From assembly GCA_019054805.1 (NCBI GenBank), contig JAHQIY010000003.1, forward strand, positions 2,480,001-2,544,000: a stretch of DNA of 64,000 nt. The letters run 5' to 3'. Of this stretch, positions 22,670 through 32,735 are shown piece by piece (positions within the stretch are counted from its first letter, which is position 1; every line of letters begins with the position of its first letter). The notes under the pieces were generated by a model. The model searched no databases. It worked only from the letters and a program-made list of their open reading frames with translations, and was not told the DNA's origin. The position numbers and the translations under genes are program-made. Source of the stretch: Brachionus manjavacas. Taxonomy: Eukaryota; Rotifera; Eurotatoria; Ploima; Brachionidae.

Positions 22670-23080
22670 TAATTTTCTTCTCTGAGAGAACGATTTTTAA
22701 ATGATTTTAATCAATTAATGATAACATAGAATTGTAAAATAATAGAATAAAAATAACCAAAAAATTGTTTGTTTTAATTTATAATATAGAGAAAATTTTT
22801 AGATTTCTCGTGTCTTAGAGGTTAAAAAAATTGGGTCTTCTAGTGATAAAGTTGGTTTTTAGGGGGCTTTAGTCACTGAATCCGATAATAGTTTAATTTC
22901 TGATAGATAAATTAGTTTTCCAAATAAATTTTTTGCTCCATTACACTCCAAAGGAAATCAAACCATTTAGGTATTAGATTATATTTTATATTAATTAAAG
23001 AGTCAAAAAAAAAAACATTTTAAGTTGTTTATGTTCTATGTACAGTCAACTCTCGATAATTCGGAAAATTCGCTTTTTTT
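22670..23080. other. A+T-rich stretch
   Basis: No gene or repeat recognised. Confidence 0.35.
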
Positions 23081-23082
23081 AT

Positions 23083-23128
23083 TTTTTTATTATTAATTTC
23101 AATGAACGCCTTTAAGACGATTTTATAA
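23083..23128 (-). repeat. Tail B copy
   Basis: Minus-strand reading: AAATCGTCTTAAAGGCGTTC, then ATTGAAATTAATAATAAAAA. The stem is partly degraded (CGTC/GGCG). Confidence 0.5.
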
Positions 23129-23644
23129 GCAAAAAAATGAGATAAACAGGTTTAAAGAAATTAAAGACAAATGTTTGAATTCATTCTAACTATATTTTGT
23201 AAATAATCTTAATAAAATTTTTTTTTCTAGTTAAGTTTAATATTATTCAAGTTTTCTTTTTATTATTTCGATCTAGGAGGCAAGAATTCAATTCGGATCA
23301 CCAGTTCATAGATGGATTTCCACTAGAGATAAAAGATTTTCATTCTTTACCTTTAATGGGACTTGATTAATTCTATAAGCATATGTTTAGATCTCTATTT
23401 TCAGTCAAATACGACTCTATGTAAAAAAGCTATTTAATCCGAATATTTATTCCGGTTTATGTTGTTTTTGGACAAAAATTTAAAAGAACCGATGACCATT
23501 GCGAGGAAAACAACAATGAAGTTGAGTTTGATGAGCCAGAAGAGATTCATCTTATTAATTTTAAATAGAATTTTTAGGGTCCATCCAAAAAGTTCAAATT
23601 TCAAAAGTTCAAATTCAAATATTTGTTGAAAAGTCAAAACATTT

Positions 23645-23705
23645 TAGGGACACTTTTTTAAGGACACTTTTTTAAGGACACTTTTTTAAGGACACTTTTT
23701 TTTTC
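23645..23705. repeat. 14-bp tandem repeat, about 4 units
   Basis: AAGGACACTTTTTT is repeated head to tail. The first unit has GGGACAC and the last runs into a T tract beside the tail A copy that follows. Confidence 0.85.
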
Positions 23706-23716
23706 ACTTTTTTTCT

Positions 23717-23765
23717 TTATTTATTTATTTGTATATCTGTACCGAGCTTAAGTTCCTTCAGATTA
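23717..23765 (-). repeat. Tail A copy
   Basis: Minus-strand reading: TCTGAAGGAACTTAAGCTCG, then GTACAGATATACAAATAAAT. A second, poorer piece (GAGGTAAAGCTCCATCAGAT) follows at 23872-23891. Confidence 0.6.
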
Positions 23766-23899
23766 AAAAATAAATAAAAAACTTTTTATGGTTTTTATTC
23801 TAAAATTCTAAAAAATTTGCTTTAATTTTTTGCTCCAAACTTCCTTGCCGCTTAATTTAAAAATGATTTATAGAGGTAAAGCTCCATCAGATTAATTAA

Positions 23900-24725
23900 A
23901 AAGGGAACTATCAAAAAATAGAAAAAATGGAAAAATGTCAATTATGTATAAAAATTAAATATCAAAAAAATACTTCAAGTCTAAATCTAAGTATTTAATT
24001 AATTTAATTAATAAACTATCTAAAAGTAAAAAGCAAAACCATTGATGTGCAATTAAATTGTTTTTGATTCGTATTGAGAAACAATTTTCTTGATTTTTTT
24101 CTAATTGAGATTTAGCGATTTTTTTTGATTTGTGCTTCCTCGAAAAACGCTAACTAATTTTGATTCCATGAAGCTCTGTTCTCGACGGAAAATTTCAAAA
24201 ACTTTTCCCACTGTTAAATTTTGTCTTGTATCAGGTTTGAAAGGCGAATGCCAAAATTCAACATCATTATTTGTACATTATCTATATATTTAGACTTGTA
24301 TTATTTTTCAATTTTTTTTTCTATGTTTAAATTTACCTCAAATTAAAAAAAGGTTTTTTAGAAAAATTAACATTAATTTCGATGTGTTCAGTAAGCTTAA
24401 AAAATTTAAAAATTCACTCTTTAGAAACATATAGGGTGTCCCATTGAAGTGTGTCCAAATAAATTAAAAAAAAATTAAGACTAAAATGAAATAGATAAAT
24501 TGAAAAATAGACTCGGAGGACTTTCATTTAAATTTTTTTGTTTTTAAAAATATTCATTGTTAAATTGTTTAAATCAAAAAATTATCTTATAAATAATTAT
24601 ATTTTATCAATACATTTTTTACCTTTATTTTATATGGAATATAAAATAAAAAGTAATTTTTTTTTTGAAATATCAATACTTTTAATTTTTTAATTCACTT
24701 AATTTTTTTAATTATAATAATGATT
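23900..24725. other. A+T-rich stretch
   Basis: No gene or repeat recognised. Confidence 0.35.
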
Positions 24726-24727
24726 TA

Positions 24728-25080
24728 TTTTTTCCATAAAAATTATTTTATGAATTTTAATTTTTAGTAGATTTGAGCATAATTTTCAAAACTAATTTGT
24801 CATGGAAAAAATGAATCTAAATATTAAATAATTTATTCAAACTTTGTATTTTGATTTTTATAAGATTATTAATTAGTTAATAATAACTAAAACATTTAAG
24901 AGAGCACAAAATTAATAACAATAATTGTAATTAAAAGAAAAATAACATTTCAAACTAATCAATTATATTTTATTTATTTTTAATTTTTGTTTTATTATTT
25001 TTACATAGCCTTTAAGGCGCTCTCTGAAGTAAATAAAAAGATAAATAATTTTTAAGGAAAAAAGATATTTAAAAAAGGAA
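24728..25080 (+). repeat. Dispersed repeat ending in tail B, copy 1
   Basis: Matches 27308-27676 over most of its length (for example TTTTAATTTTTAGTAGATTT, then GAGCATAATTTTCAAAA, and ATAACATTTCAAA further on), in the same orientation. Both copies end with ACATAGCC(T/G)TTAAGGCGC, TGAAGTAAATAAA and GATATTTAAAAAAGGA. This looks like the 3' untranslated part of one LINE or SINE family. Confidence 0.7.
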
Positions 25081-25400
25081 AATAAAAATCTAAAATTAAA
25101 TATTAATTATGAATTAATCAATTTAAATTCAATTCAAAATGAGCATTTTAACATGAAGAACTAAAGAAGCTGACAACGCATCATCTTCTTTACTTTACTA
25201 AAAATCCAGCAAGAAATACAACGGAATAATCAGGATTAAATTTTTTGATTTAAATGAATTGATTTTTTTTAAATTTTTGCTTGATTTAATTTTTTAAATT
25301 AATATTAGTCTAAAAGATAAACTAATAGTTGAAAAATTATTTTTTTTGTAATTAATTTATTTTTTGAACTTTTTTTATTTCCTGGATTTTTTCTTTGCAT
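25081..25400. other. A+T-rich stretch
   Basis: A short frame near 25160-25230 (EELKKLTTHHLLYFTKNPAR) looks slightly coding-like, but nothing supports it. Confidence 0.25.
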
Positions 25401-25487
25401 TTACATCATTGGCATGAGTTTATCAAGAACTTCAACAGTACTTTCGTATTCATGGTGACTGACAAACAGGCTTTTAATAAACATTAA
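25401..25487 (-). CDS. Tiny unrecognised ORF or exon
   Basis: 28 codons, ATG to TAA, containing SHHEYESTVEVLDKLMPMM. The composition is unlike the surrounding F/K/I/N noise, which is the only argument for it. No family recognised. Confidence 0.2.
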   Translation of the reverse strand, partial: LMFIKSLFVSHHEYESTVEVLDKLMPMM

Positions 25488-25489
25488 TT

Positions 25490-25974
25490 TTAAATTTAAT
25501 TTTTTTAAAGAAATTCAAAATTGCTTGTGTACTTGAATATTATCTTTTAATGTTGACTTAAATCGAATTTTTTTACATAGAATTATACCCAGAATAATTA
25601 AAATTTTAAACAAATGTTTTATTTACAATTTTTTTGTTTTAACTTATTACGAAATTACCAAAATTGGCGCTTACTTAATAAAATAAACAAAAAGTGTAAG
25701 AGTAGGAGAAAAAAACAATACAATTTGTTCTATGTCGGTACTTGAGCGTGATATTATTTGGAAAAAATTTTGGCAAAAATACTTCCACAATAATTTTTTT
25801 GATTTTTAAAAGCTTAGAAAAACAATTCAAAAAATTGTTATTTTTTACCAAACTTGGAACAGTTTCGAAAATAATTTAATAAATCATACTCAAATCAACA
25901 TAGAATTTAATTTAACCTTGCTTTATTTGACGGGAAATGAGGCGTAAAAAAAACTCATTTAAGTTAATTTAAAC
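25490..25974. other. A+T-rich stretch
   Basis: No gene recognised. Confidence 0.35.
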
Positions 25975-26028
25975 AATAGAGGAGAACAATTTCTTTTTAA
26001 TTTATTGAATAAACAGTGCCTGAAAAGC
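25975..26028. repeat. 54-bp sequence, exact inverted partner at 20378-20431
   Basis: Reads AATAGAGGAGAACAATTTCT at its start and GTGCCTGAAAAGC at its end. The two copies are 5.5 kb apart. Confidence 0.85.
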
Positions 26029-26029
26029 T

Positions 26030-27110
26030 GCCCAAATGACTTAATTGTCTAATAATAATTTAGATTTATTATTTGCAATTAGGCTAGAGAATTTTACAAA
26101 AGAAAATTATATTCAATTTTTGTTATCAATATGAAAAAAACTTTGCTAAAGGTAGTTTATATTGGATAAAATAACATAAACACAAGTCTTTTCTCTAATA
26201 ATTAATTATCTTCATATTGAGCAAGCGATTAATTGTTCATTTTTCATTTTTCTTAAGAGCTGATTTCGAGATTCAATCTATAAAACTAGTTAATAATAAA
26301 ATTCCATAATTCCATAAGTTAACTTAGAAATTAATTTTTTACTCAATTAAATTTGCTAATCAGAATAAACAGCCATTGATTTATTGCAATGAACTTTATT
26401 CCAAGTTTTTTTTTTATTGATAAATTAAATTTTAGATTTTATCTAAATTTAAATTTTTAATTTTGTAACTTCATTCACCAGGTAGAATTAAAGGACTAAG
26501 AAACAACCGCGGATTTCATCATGAATTACTTTTAATCTAAAAAAATTTCTAATTAAATGATTTTTAAGATACTATTTGAATTTTTTTTCATGTAAGAATA
26601 AAATTAAAAATAAAAGATCAATCACGTATTTTATGTTTTTAAATACAAATAAAAAAGAGATTGATTGAAAAAATAAATTTTGATTTTTTTAAAAAATGTG
26701 AAAAATCATAGGATTGATTTATTAAAAATTGAATTTTTCATCTCTTTCTTTATCTGTTATAATCAAAGTTTCATAAACAGTCATTTTTCAGTCATCAAGT
26801 CAAAAATTTCACTTACTTTATTTCATTTTTTGACTCAGTGTATGTCCAAAATATTTTTTTTTTTAAATTTCCATTTTTTTAATTTAATTTAGAAAATTTA
26901 GATATTAATTTATTTGTATTTGAACGTTGGCAATATATGCCAAAATAAAGGATTATTTAATTGTCTATCACTGATTTAAAGTCGACATCGAAGTCATTTA
27001 CAAAGTCCGGTGTCGACCAGTCTAAATTCTGTACTCAAAAATAAAAGTAAAAATTTTTTATTTTATATGCATTTGATCCCAAAATATATTTGATAAATAA
27101 ACAAATTCGG
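26030..27110. other. A+T-rich stretch
   Basis: No gene recognised. A short inverted pair, GTCGACATCG and CGGTGTCGAC near 26980-27020, is noted. The frame at 26680-26892 is low-complexity. Confidence 0.35.
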
Positions 27111-27127
27111 CATTGATAACTTGGCAT

Positions 27128-27265
27128 CAGCATCACATGAAATAATCAGTAAGAAGTTTCAGCATGGCCAATTTTTGGTTTCATCCAATTCAGTCGAATC
27201 GTTCAAAGAAAATTTGGACAAGAACAAAAAAGTTTCACTAAATGTCAAACAAGTGAGTTAATTTT
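27128..27265 (+). pseudogene. Unrecognised coding-like exon
   Basis: Reads SHEIISKKFQHGQFLVSSNS, then VESFKENLDKNKKVSLNVKQ, followed by GTGAGT, a good splice-donor word. An AG lies just before it (TTGGCATCAG at about 27120-27129). SFKENLDK resembles the SFKxxLDK end of LINE-B-type ORF2, so it may instead be a LINE scrap. Confidence 0.3.
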
Positions 27266-27307
27266 ATTTTTCTGCAGATTAGAACTTATTTTTTTTTATT
27301 TTTAGGA

Positions 27308-27676
27308 TTTATTTTTTCCATAAAAAATTTTTTTATTAATTTTAATTTTTAGTAGATTTGAGCATAATTTTCAAAAATTAATTTATCAAGGTAAAAATAA
27401 CTCAAAATATTAAATAATTTATTCAAACTTTGTATTTCGATTTTTATAAGATTATTAGTAAATTAATAATAATAATTGAAATTAAAAGAAAAATAACATT
27501 TCAAATCAAATATTTTATTTTATTTTTAGAAAACATTTGAACGTTGTCTTTTAAATTATATTTTATTTTTTAAACTTTTTTTTTTAATTTTTTTACATAG
27601 CCGTTAAGGCGCTCACTGAAATAAATAAAAAAAATAATTAATTTTTAAGAGAAAAATGATATTTAAAAAAGGATGA
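27308..27676 (+). repeat. Dispersed repeat ending in tail B, copy 2
   Basis: Partner of 24728-25080. It has about 60 extra bases (AGAAAACATTTGAACGTTGT onward) before the tail, so one copy carries an insertion or the other a deletion. Tail stem GCC/GGC with loop GTTAA. Confidence 0.7.
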
Positions 27677-27865
27677 TTTTTATAATCAATTTAATTTTCA
27701 AAAATTAGTTAAATATAAAGAATCATCAATTTTTCATCTTTATTTTTTTTACCATTTTTAGTAATAAATTTATTAATTTTTTTAAAATCAAAATATTTCT
27801 TTTCAAAACAGTTATTTATCCTATTCGATTTAATTAAAGTATTGAATTCTAAGTTCTGATCGGTT
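27677..27865. other. A+T-rich stretch
   Basis: No gene recognised. Confidence 0.3.
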
Positions 27866-28060
27866 TTGTAGATGTGGTTGTCTAAAGACTACTCGATGAA
27901 AATGGCATGGACAAAAAAGAATCAAAGTAAATTATAAAATTTGGTAAGACAAGTTTAAGAATTAAATAAGTTTATCACAAATCCCATTTTAAATAGAATT
28001 TCAAATCTGAAGAGAGATTTGACAAAATGAGAAGAAATGGTATAATAGAAAAAAATTTAT
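27866..28060 (+). pseudogene. Unrecognised decayed coding fragment
   Basis: One frame gives RLLDENGMDKKESK, IIKFGKTSLRIK, and NFKSEERFDKMRRNGIIEKN separated by single stops. Conserved-looking words between stops suggest a dead gene or transposon segment. No family recognised. Confidence 0.3.
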
Positions 28061-28073
28061 AAAAATTTTTTGT

Positions 28074-28177
28074 TAAGCTTTAAATTCTCTTTCTAGATCA
28101 CTTGGCCTTAGTCTTCATTCTTTAAAAATGAAGGAGTTTTGCCCTTTGAAAAAATTCCGGAAACTTCGTCTTTTTTT
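28074..28177 (+). repeat. About 105-bp repeat shared with 59975-60081
   Basis: Same orientation and clearly homologous: GCTTTAAATTCTCTTTCTA, CACTTGGCCTTAGT, TTCTTTAAAAATGAAGGA and TTTGAAAAAATT are common. In one frame both give ALNSLS(R/K)SLGLS, so this may once have been coding. Confidence 0.7.
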
Positions 28178-28179
28178 AA

Positions 28180-29039
28180 AATTCCATAAATATGGTAATT
28201 GTCCCATAATTCTAATAAAGATTATTTATTTATTTGTTTATCTTTTTCAATAAAAAATACCCCGCATTTAAATAAAAGCTCAGTATATTTTAGTAATTTA
28301 ATTAACAAATTTAACCGATGCAATGTATCTTTTGTTCTTATGGAATAAATGAAATCACATATTTTTTTTTAATCCTGAGTCAAGATATTTTGATAGACTG
28401 ACCAAAGATACCTAACTATTTCTTTTTTTTTCCTGAAGCGTTCGATAATTAAATATGCAGCGCGAGTCAATACTCACCTTAATTTATCTTTATATTTTAA
28501 AAAATTAAACATCTATTTTGATTTTATTTCAAAATTTAAATTTTTTTTAGTTTATCTTTTAGATATACTTACAATTATATTTATGTAATTTACTTTATTT
28601 AATAAAGAGGAGTAAAAAGTTAAGAAAAAGAAATTATGAAGTGCGACTTCCTTTTGACTTTTTTTTTTATTTCAATTTAGTAGGTTGAAAAAATTTAGCA
28701 CAATGTATTCAAATTAAATAATTCAAATTTAAAAATAAGTTTTATTTTATTTGAAAATTGAAAGCTTAAATGTCGAAGGCTTTATTAATTCCGAATAAAG
28801 ATATTCTGTTTCTTAAAGTATATTTTAAATTTCTTAGGTGATTTTTCTTTTAGTTTTTCTTCTAAACTTAAGGGAGTTTTAAAAAAGACACTAATGGGAA
28901 AAAGTTATCATCTTTTCGAAAATTCTATATTGAAATGAATAAAGACGATGTTTTTCAAAAAAATTGTTTATTTCATTTAAGCTTTTAGATTTAAATTAAA
29001 TTTAAGAGTTTAGTGTGTAGTGGTAAAAACCGCGGCATG
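28180..29039. other. A+T-rich stretch
   Basis: No gene or repeat recognised. Confidence 0.35.
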
Positions 29040-29215
29040 AAATTTATCATGCAGCATGCATCAACAGTAGATGACGCGTTGAAGCGGTAGCAAGATGCTT
29101 GTCGAGGTTGTTCTTGAGTGAGTTCACTGTAGTTGAGTTGATGTCATTGTCTGGTATCCAAATGTTAGCAATTCTATTTCATGGCTCTGTGTTGTACCTT
29201 TTCTAGCAATTTTAT
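29040..29215 (-). pseudogene. LINE-B ORF2, C-terminal scrap
   Basis: Minus-strand reading gives LEKVQHRAMK and, after a frameshift, NRIANIWIPDNDINSTTVNS then LKNNLDKHL. LExVQxRAxK and the NxFKNxLDKH module both belong to the CR1-like ORF2 C-terminus, normally about 90 residues apart, so the intervening part is deleted. With 30570-30755 it probably formed one insertion. Confidence 0.65.
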
Positions 29216-29221
29216 GTAAAA

Positions 29222-29357
29222 TTAACAGTAGAAAAAAAAATAAAAAAACAGTAAATTATTATATTAAATATCTATTTATAAAAAATTCGCACATTACTTA
29301 GCAATGTTTTTTAGTGTTATTCTATGGATTTTTTCTAGGAGGGCCTCTTTTTCTCGA
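29222..29357 (-). mobile_element. Fragment of the 32-kb MULE-like element with AT-hook
   Basis: Aligns with 31940-32068: CAGTAAATTATTATAT, ACATTACTTAG and TTTAGTGTTAT are shared. On the minus strand it encodes RKRGPPRKNP-stop, the AT-hook end of that element's ORF with one R changed to P. It now abuts the 3' end of LINE-A copy 4, which creates a spurious in-frame fusion. Confidence 0.65.
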
Positions 29358-29995
29358 AGAAAAAGAAGAAATAGTAAGGTAGCAATTACACAATGAAGTT
29401 GGGTACTCGATATTTCTTGATTTGAAACCTTTGTAATATTCTTCCACCAGTCTGACAACCAGTGGAACAGAGTGGCTGAGTCCTGCCCTAACATATCTCT
29501 CACTCATCTCAAGAAGTCGATTTGAGACTGTCAGTAGTTTAGGTTTATTATATGCCTCATGATGTAATATGTTGGAGGGAGAATCATATCTTAGTTTTAG
29601 TATAGAACGAATTGCTGAATTTTTGATTACTTCAAATCTTTTGATATTAGTTTCTGAAAGAGAGTTAAGACAAGGGAAATAATAATCTAGAATAGATCCA
29701 ATCACAAAGACTTCTAAAATAAAAGTTTTCTAAAATTTTTAAGTCAAGGCCCCATATTTTTTTATTAATTTATTTATTTTCAATAAAAATTTAATTTCTA
29801 TAAAGATTTTGATTAAGTTTAGTCTTGAATTGCATCGTTCTTTAATTTCTTCTATCATTGAAGAAAAGGTTAGTTTAGAATCGAATTTAATACTTAGGAA
29901 CTTTATTCTTTCAGAGTCTCGATTTTATTCCCATAAATCTTTAAATAAAACAAAGAACTTTCTTTGTTGTTTTTAGTAAAAATCATTAGATATTG
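29358..29995 (-). pseudogene. LINE-A ORF2 copy 4, 5'-truncated C-terminal part
   Basis: The longest clean LINE-A C-terminus here. The open frame from 29705 reads GSILDYYFPCLNSLSETNIK, KRFEVIKNSAIRSILKLRYD, the SNRLLEMSERYVRAGLSHSV block and CNCYLTISSF. Upstream on the minus strand, KFLSIKFDSKLTFS and EIKERCNSRLNLIKIF are legible with stops between. 5' truncation near 29.99 kb is typical of target-primed LINE insertion. It lies between two LINE-B pieces, so it or a larger event split LINE-B. Confidence 0.75.
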
Positions 29996-30009
29996 TCAAA
30001 AAATAAAGT

Positions 30010-30476
30010 TGATCCCACCCCCCTCTTTTTCAATAACAAAAAAAAAACAAAATTTTTTTTAGTTACCTTTGAGCTAAAATATCATGTTCTAATAGACATA
30101 ACCTTATTAATATGTGTATATTCTGAAAGCACACAGTCTCATCTACAAAATGGTGTATTGATTTAATCTATTATTTTACCGATGAATCGATATTTTGGCA
30201 AAAAATGGTAAAAAAATTTATTTTTTCACTATTTTTGTATCTAGTCCGCGGTCAAATGAGTTTGAAACTAATTTTTGAAAAAAAAAATTTTTTATAATGT
30301 TAAAAGTCAGAATTAAATTTTAAATTAGTAAACTTGAATTATTAAAATTTAATTTAATAAAGAGTTAGAAATTTTTTAATTTTCTGCAGTTTTTGCTTTG
30401 GATTTCCCAGAAAAATTTGAGATATTTTAGCTCAAAGGTTACTAAATTTTGTTTAGATCAAAATTTAGTGGGATCA
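30010..30476. mobile_element. Foldback TIR element, ends TGATCCCAC / GTGGGATCA
   Basis: The left end TGATCCCAC and right end GTGGGATCA are exact complements. Further in, TTAGTTACCTTTGAGCTAAA followed by ATATC (left, about 30058-30083) pairs with GATATTTTAGCTCAAAGGTT (right, about 30421-30440). The centre is A+T-rich without an ORF. It begins 15 bases beyond the truncated end of LINE-A copy 4. No convincing TSD. Confidence 0.6.
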
Positions 30477-30572
30477 AAATTTTTTTTTTTGAAACCTAAA
30501 AAATCATTTTTTCAAGGATTTCAAGTATGCAGATTCATATTTTAAGTCGGTTTGCTGAAATTCAGATAGCGC

Positions 30573-30755
30573 TGTAGTTTTGCTACGCGCGAACCTTAGT
30601 AGCTTCGATTATTTCAATTCTTGTGTTTGAGCTGTGATCTTACATTGTGTAAGTTGCTTTTGGGTTGTTTTTATTTAATCTCATCAGCCACTCGTTTTAC
30701 CAGTCGTTGATTGTGTTTATGTCATTTTGTAAACTGGTGATGATGCTTACATAGT
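30573..30755 (-). pseudogene. LINE-B RT thumb scrap
   Basis: Minus strand: SIITSLQNDINTINDW, stop, NEWLMRLNKNNPKATYTM, stop, DHSSNTRIEIIEATKVRA. The LQxDxNxIxxWxxxWxMxxN pattern is diagnostic of the region after the FADD box in CR1-like RTs. Orientation and order fit the C-terminal scrap at 29.04-29.22 kb, with about 1.35 kb of other elements between. Confidence 0.7.
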
Positions 30756-30780
30756 GATATTTAATAAAAATAACATATAA

Positions 30781-31014
30781 AAATTGAAGGAGCTCGAAAG
30801 AAACACACAAGATCAACTTAGCAAAAAATCTATATTTAAAGAAATGAATGAGCTCATAAAAGAAGATGGAATTGAAGAGATGGATTTTTCTCAGAAAATA
30901 GAACTTAAACTAAGAGAGCAAAGAAATAAAAATCGGAATGGAATAACTGATTCTATCAAAGAATGCTTAGAAAATATAGGAAATGAGACTCTTAGAAGAT
31001 TGCTAATAGAATAA
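30781..31014 (+). CDS. Unrecognised K/E-rich ORF or exon
   Basis: 77 codons without ATG in the first 20; the first in-frame ATG is at 30844. It contains KKSIFKEMNELIKEDGIEEM, DFSQKIELKLREQRNKNRNG and IKECLENIGNETLRRLLIE. It is charged, probably helical, and coding-like in composition. No domain recognised. Without an ATG at the open start it may be an internal exon or a transposon piece. It follows the LINE-B scrap on the opposite strand by about 30 bases. Confidence 0.35.
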   Translation, partial: KLKELERNTQDQLSKKSIFKEMNELIKEDGIEEMDFSQKIELKLREQRNKNRNGITDSIKECLENIGNETLRRLLIE

Positions 31015-31249
31015 ACCAAGTCCTACTAAAGGAAAAAAAAACTATCTATAACCTCAAGTGAAAATCCATCGGTGAGCTGTTTATCTCCAAAGTTTGAATT
31101 GAAATCTTGCCTCCTAGATCGAAAAAAAGATAAAAAAATTTGGATATTTAACTAGACTAGCATTATTAGCATTTTTACAAAATTTATTTAGCATGGATTC
31201 AAACATTTGTCTTAAATTTCTTTAAAACTGTTTATCTCATTTATTTATT

Positions 31250-31302
31250 TATTGTTTTTTTTTAACATCGCCTTAAAGGTGTTCATTGAAATAAATAATA
31301 AT
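31250..31302 (+). repeat. Tail B copy
   Basis: ACATCGCCTTAAAGGTGTTC then ATTGAAATAAATAATAATAA. Stem CGCC/GGTG with loop TTAAA, so the stem survives through a G-T pair. Confidence 0.6.
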
Positions 31303-31678
31303 AATAAGGGAAAAACAATAATTAAAATAAGTTAAAATAAATGTCTTAAAAATTGGACCTTGAATTAGGTTACAAAATAGAAAATCCTTTCGATAGATAA
31401 AAGTTAAGAAAAAAACTGGAAAATTTTATCAATTCAAAAAAATTAAATCAAAAAAAATAAACAAAAGAAAAAACAGTTCACAACAATTATGCATCAACTG
31501 GAACTAAATTAAAGAAAAAATTTCCAGCTTTTGATCTCGAATAAAAATTTGAATATTCAATGCAACTTTTGAATTCCAAGAGGGTCGATGAAATTATGGG
31601 TCCATATTTAAATCAATTCTAAACAATCCAAAAATCGACTAGATCTTTTTTTATTCTTGATAGTTCCCCTTGAATGGG
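31303..31678. other. A+T-rich stretch
   Basis: No gene recognised. Confidence 0.35.
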
Positions 31679-31835
31679 AAACAGAGGGTTCTGTATTATT
31701 TGAGCCAATATTAAAATAGCATAATTAAATTAGCACATTTAAATAAGCAAGATAAAAATCGCAAGTTCGAAATATTTACCTGTAATTTTTTTGTCACAAA
31801 ATAAAATAGCAGAATTAAAAAAGCAGAAAATAAAT

Positions 31836-32636
31836 GGCTACAAATTATTTTCGTAGTAAAAATAATTAGATTCGTAGAAAAAAAAATAAAAATAAAAGCA
31901 AAAATTCATTAGTAAAAGTAGCAAAATAAATTTATCAGTAGTAAAAAAAATAAAAAATAGTAAATTATTATATCAAATATTTATTAATAAAAAAATTCAC
32001 ACATTACTTAGAAATGTTGTTTAGTGTTATTTTATGGATTTTTTCTAGGACGGCCTCTTTTTCTCGGAGCTAAATTTGAAGATGTTGTTGGTTATACAAT
32101 AGTTTGAATGTCATTATTAATACTTTCGGCTTGATCTTGATTCAAATTTATTTTTAATCATATCAATTGCTTGATTGTAAGTTCTAAAGTCAGCATGATG
32201 ATTATAAACACTGCTTGCTTTTCTTGCTTTTTTAACGGGAATTTCTTCTATTTCGGTATCATTTTCGGTGTCCTCTTCATTTCTTTGGGTCACAAGAATT
32301 GATGTAGATGAATATTCGGTATCGCTCATTTTTAGTTTTTAAATTTTCAGATTTGTATATTTAAATTCCAAAATTTTCTTACATTATATACATTAATAAG
32401 TGATAATTGAGTAGTGTTATTAATAAGTGAGTATTAATAACACTACTCAAAACCCTTTATGTTTAAAATGGAGTTTACTATTGAAAAAATACTTTTGCTA
32501 CTATTAATTTATTTTACTATTAACAACCTTTTTTTACTACTTTTTTATTTAATTTACAACGTGTAATATTTGCTACGATTTTTTATTAAATTTGCTACTA
32601 GTTTAATTATTTTTGCTACTGGATTATATAGTAGCC
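31836..32636. mobile_element. Nested 801-bp MULE-like element, 10-bp TSD
   Basis: GAAAATAAAT occurs at 31826-31835 and 32637-32646. The ends are GGCTAC and GTAGCC. On the left, TAGTAGCAAAA/CGTAGTAAAAATAATTAG-like units repeat about every 20 bases over 31.84-31.97 kb. On the right their inverse (TTTTGCTACTA) repeats over 32.48-32.64 kb. The cargo is a minus-strand acidic ORF ending in an AT-hook. The insertion point lies inside the left arm of the outer element, so this copy is the younger. Confidence 0.8.
32032..32329 (-). CDS. Acidic N-terminus plus AT-hook ORF, probable small intron
   Basis: The ATG at 32329 opens MSDTEYSSTSILVTQRNEED, a longer acidic stretch, KKARKASSVYNHHADFRTYN, then QAIDMIKNKFESRSSRK and a stop at 32117. 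Downstream on the same strand APRKRGRPRKNP-stop (about 32070-32032) is a textbook AT-hook. Between them GTATTAATAATGAC...CAAATTTAG (32123 to 32070) looks like a 54-base intron. However, splicing it as drawn puts the second exon in another frame (NSEKKRPS), so either a base was lost or the junction differs. AT-hooks bind the minor groove of A/T-rich DNA, which suits the A/T-rich subterminal arrays. A decayed second copy of the end is at 29.22-29.36 kb. Confidence 0.5.
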
Positions 32637-32735
32637 GAAAATAAATAGCAATAAAGTTTTTATTATTAATTATATATAATATAAGTTGTAAGCTGTCTAA
32701 TCAAAAATAAATCTAATTAATCTAATATTCTAAAA

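Noticed and set aside
29322..29705. LINE-A C-terminus fused to an AT-hook-like end as one 127-codon protein
   Set aside because: The AT-hook part belongs to the adjoining MULE-like fragment (compare 32.03-32.07 kb); the fusion is a junction artefact.
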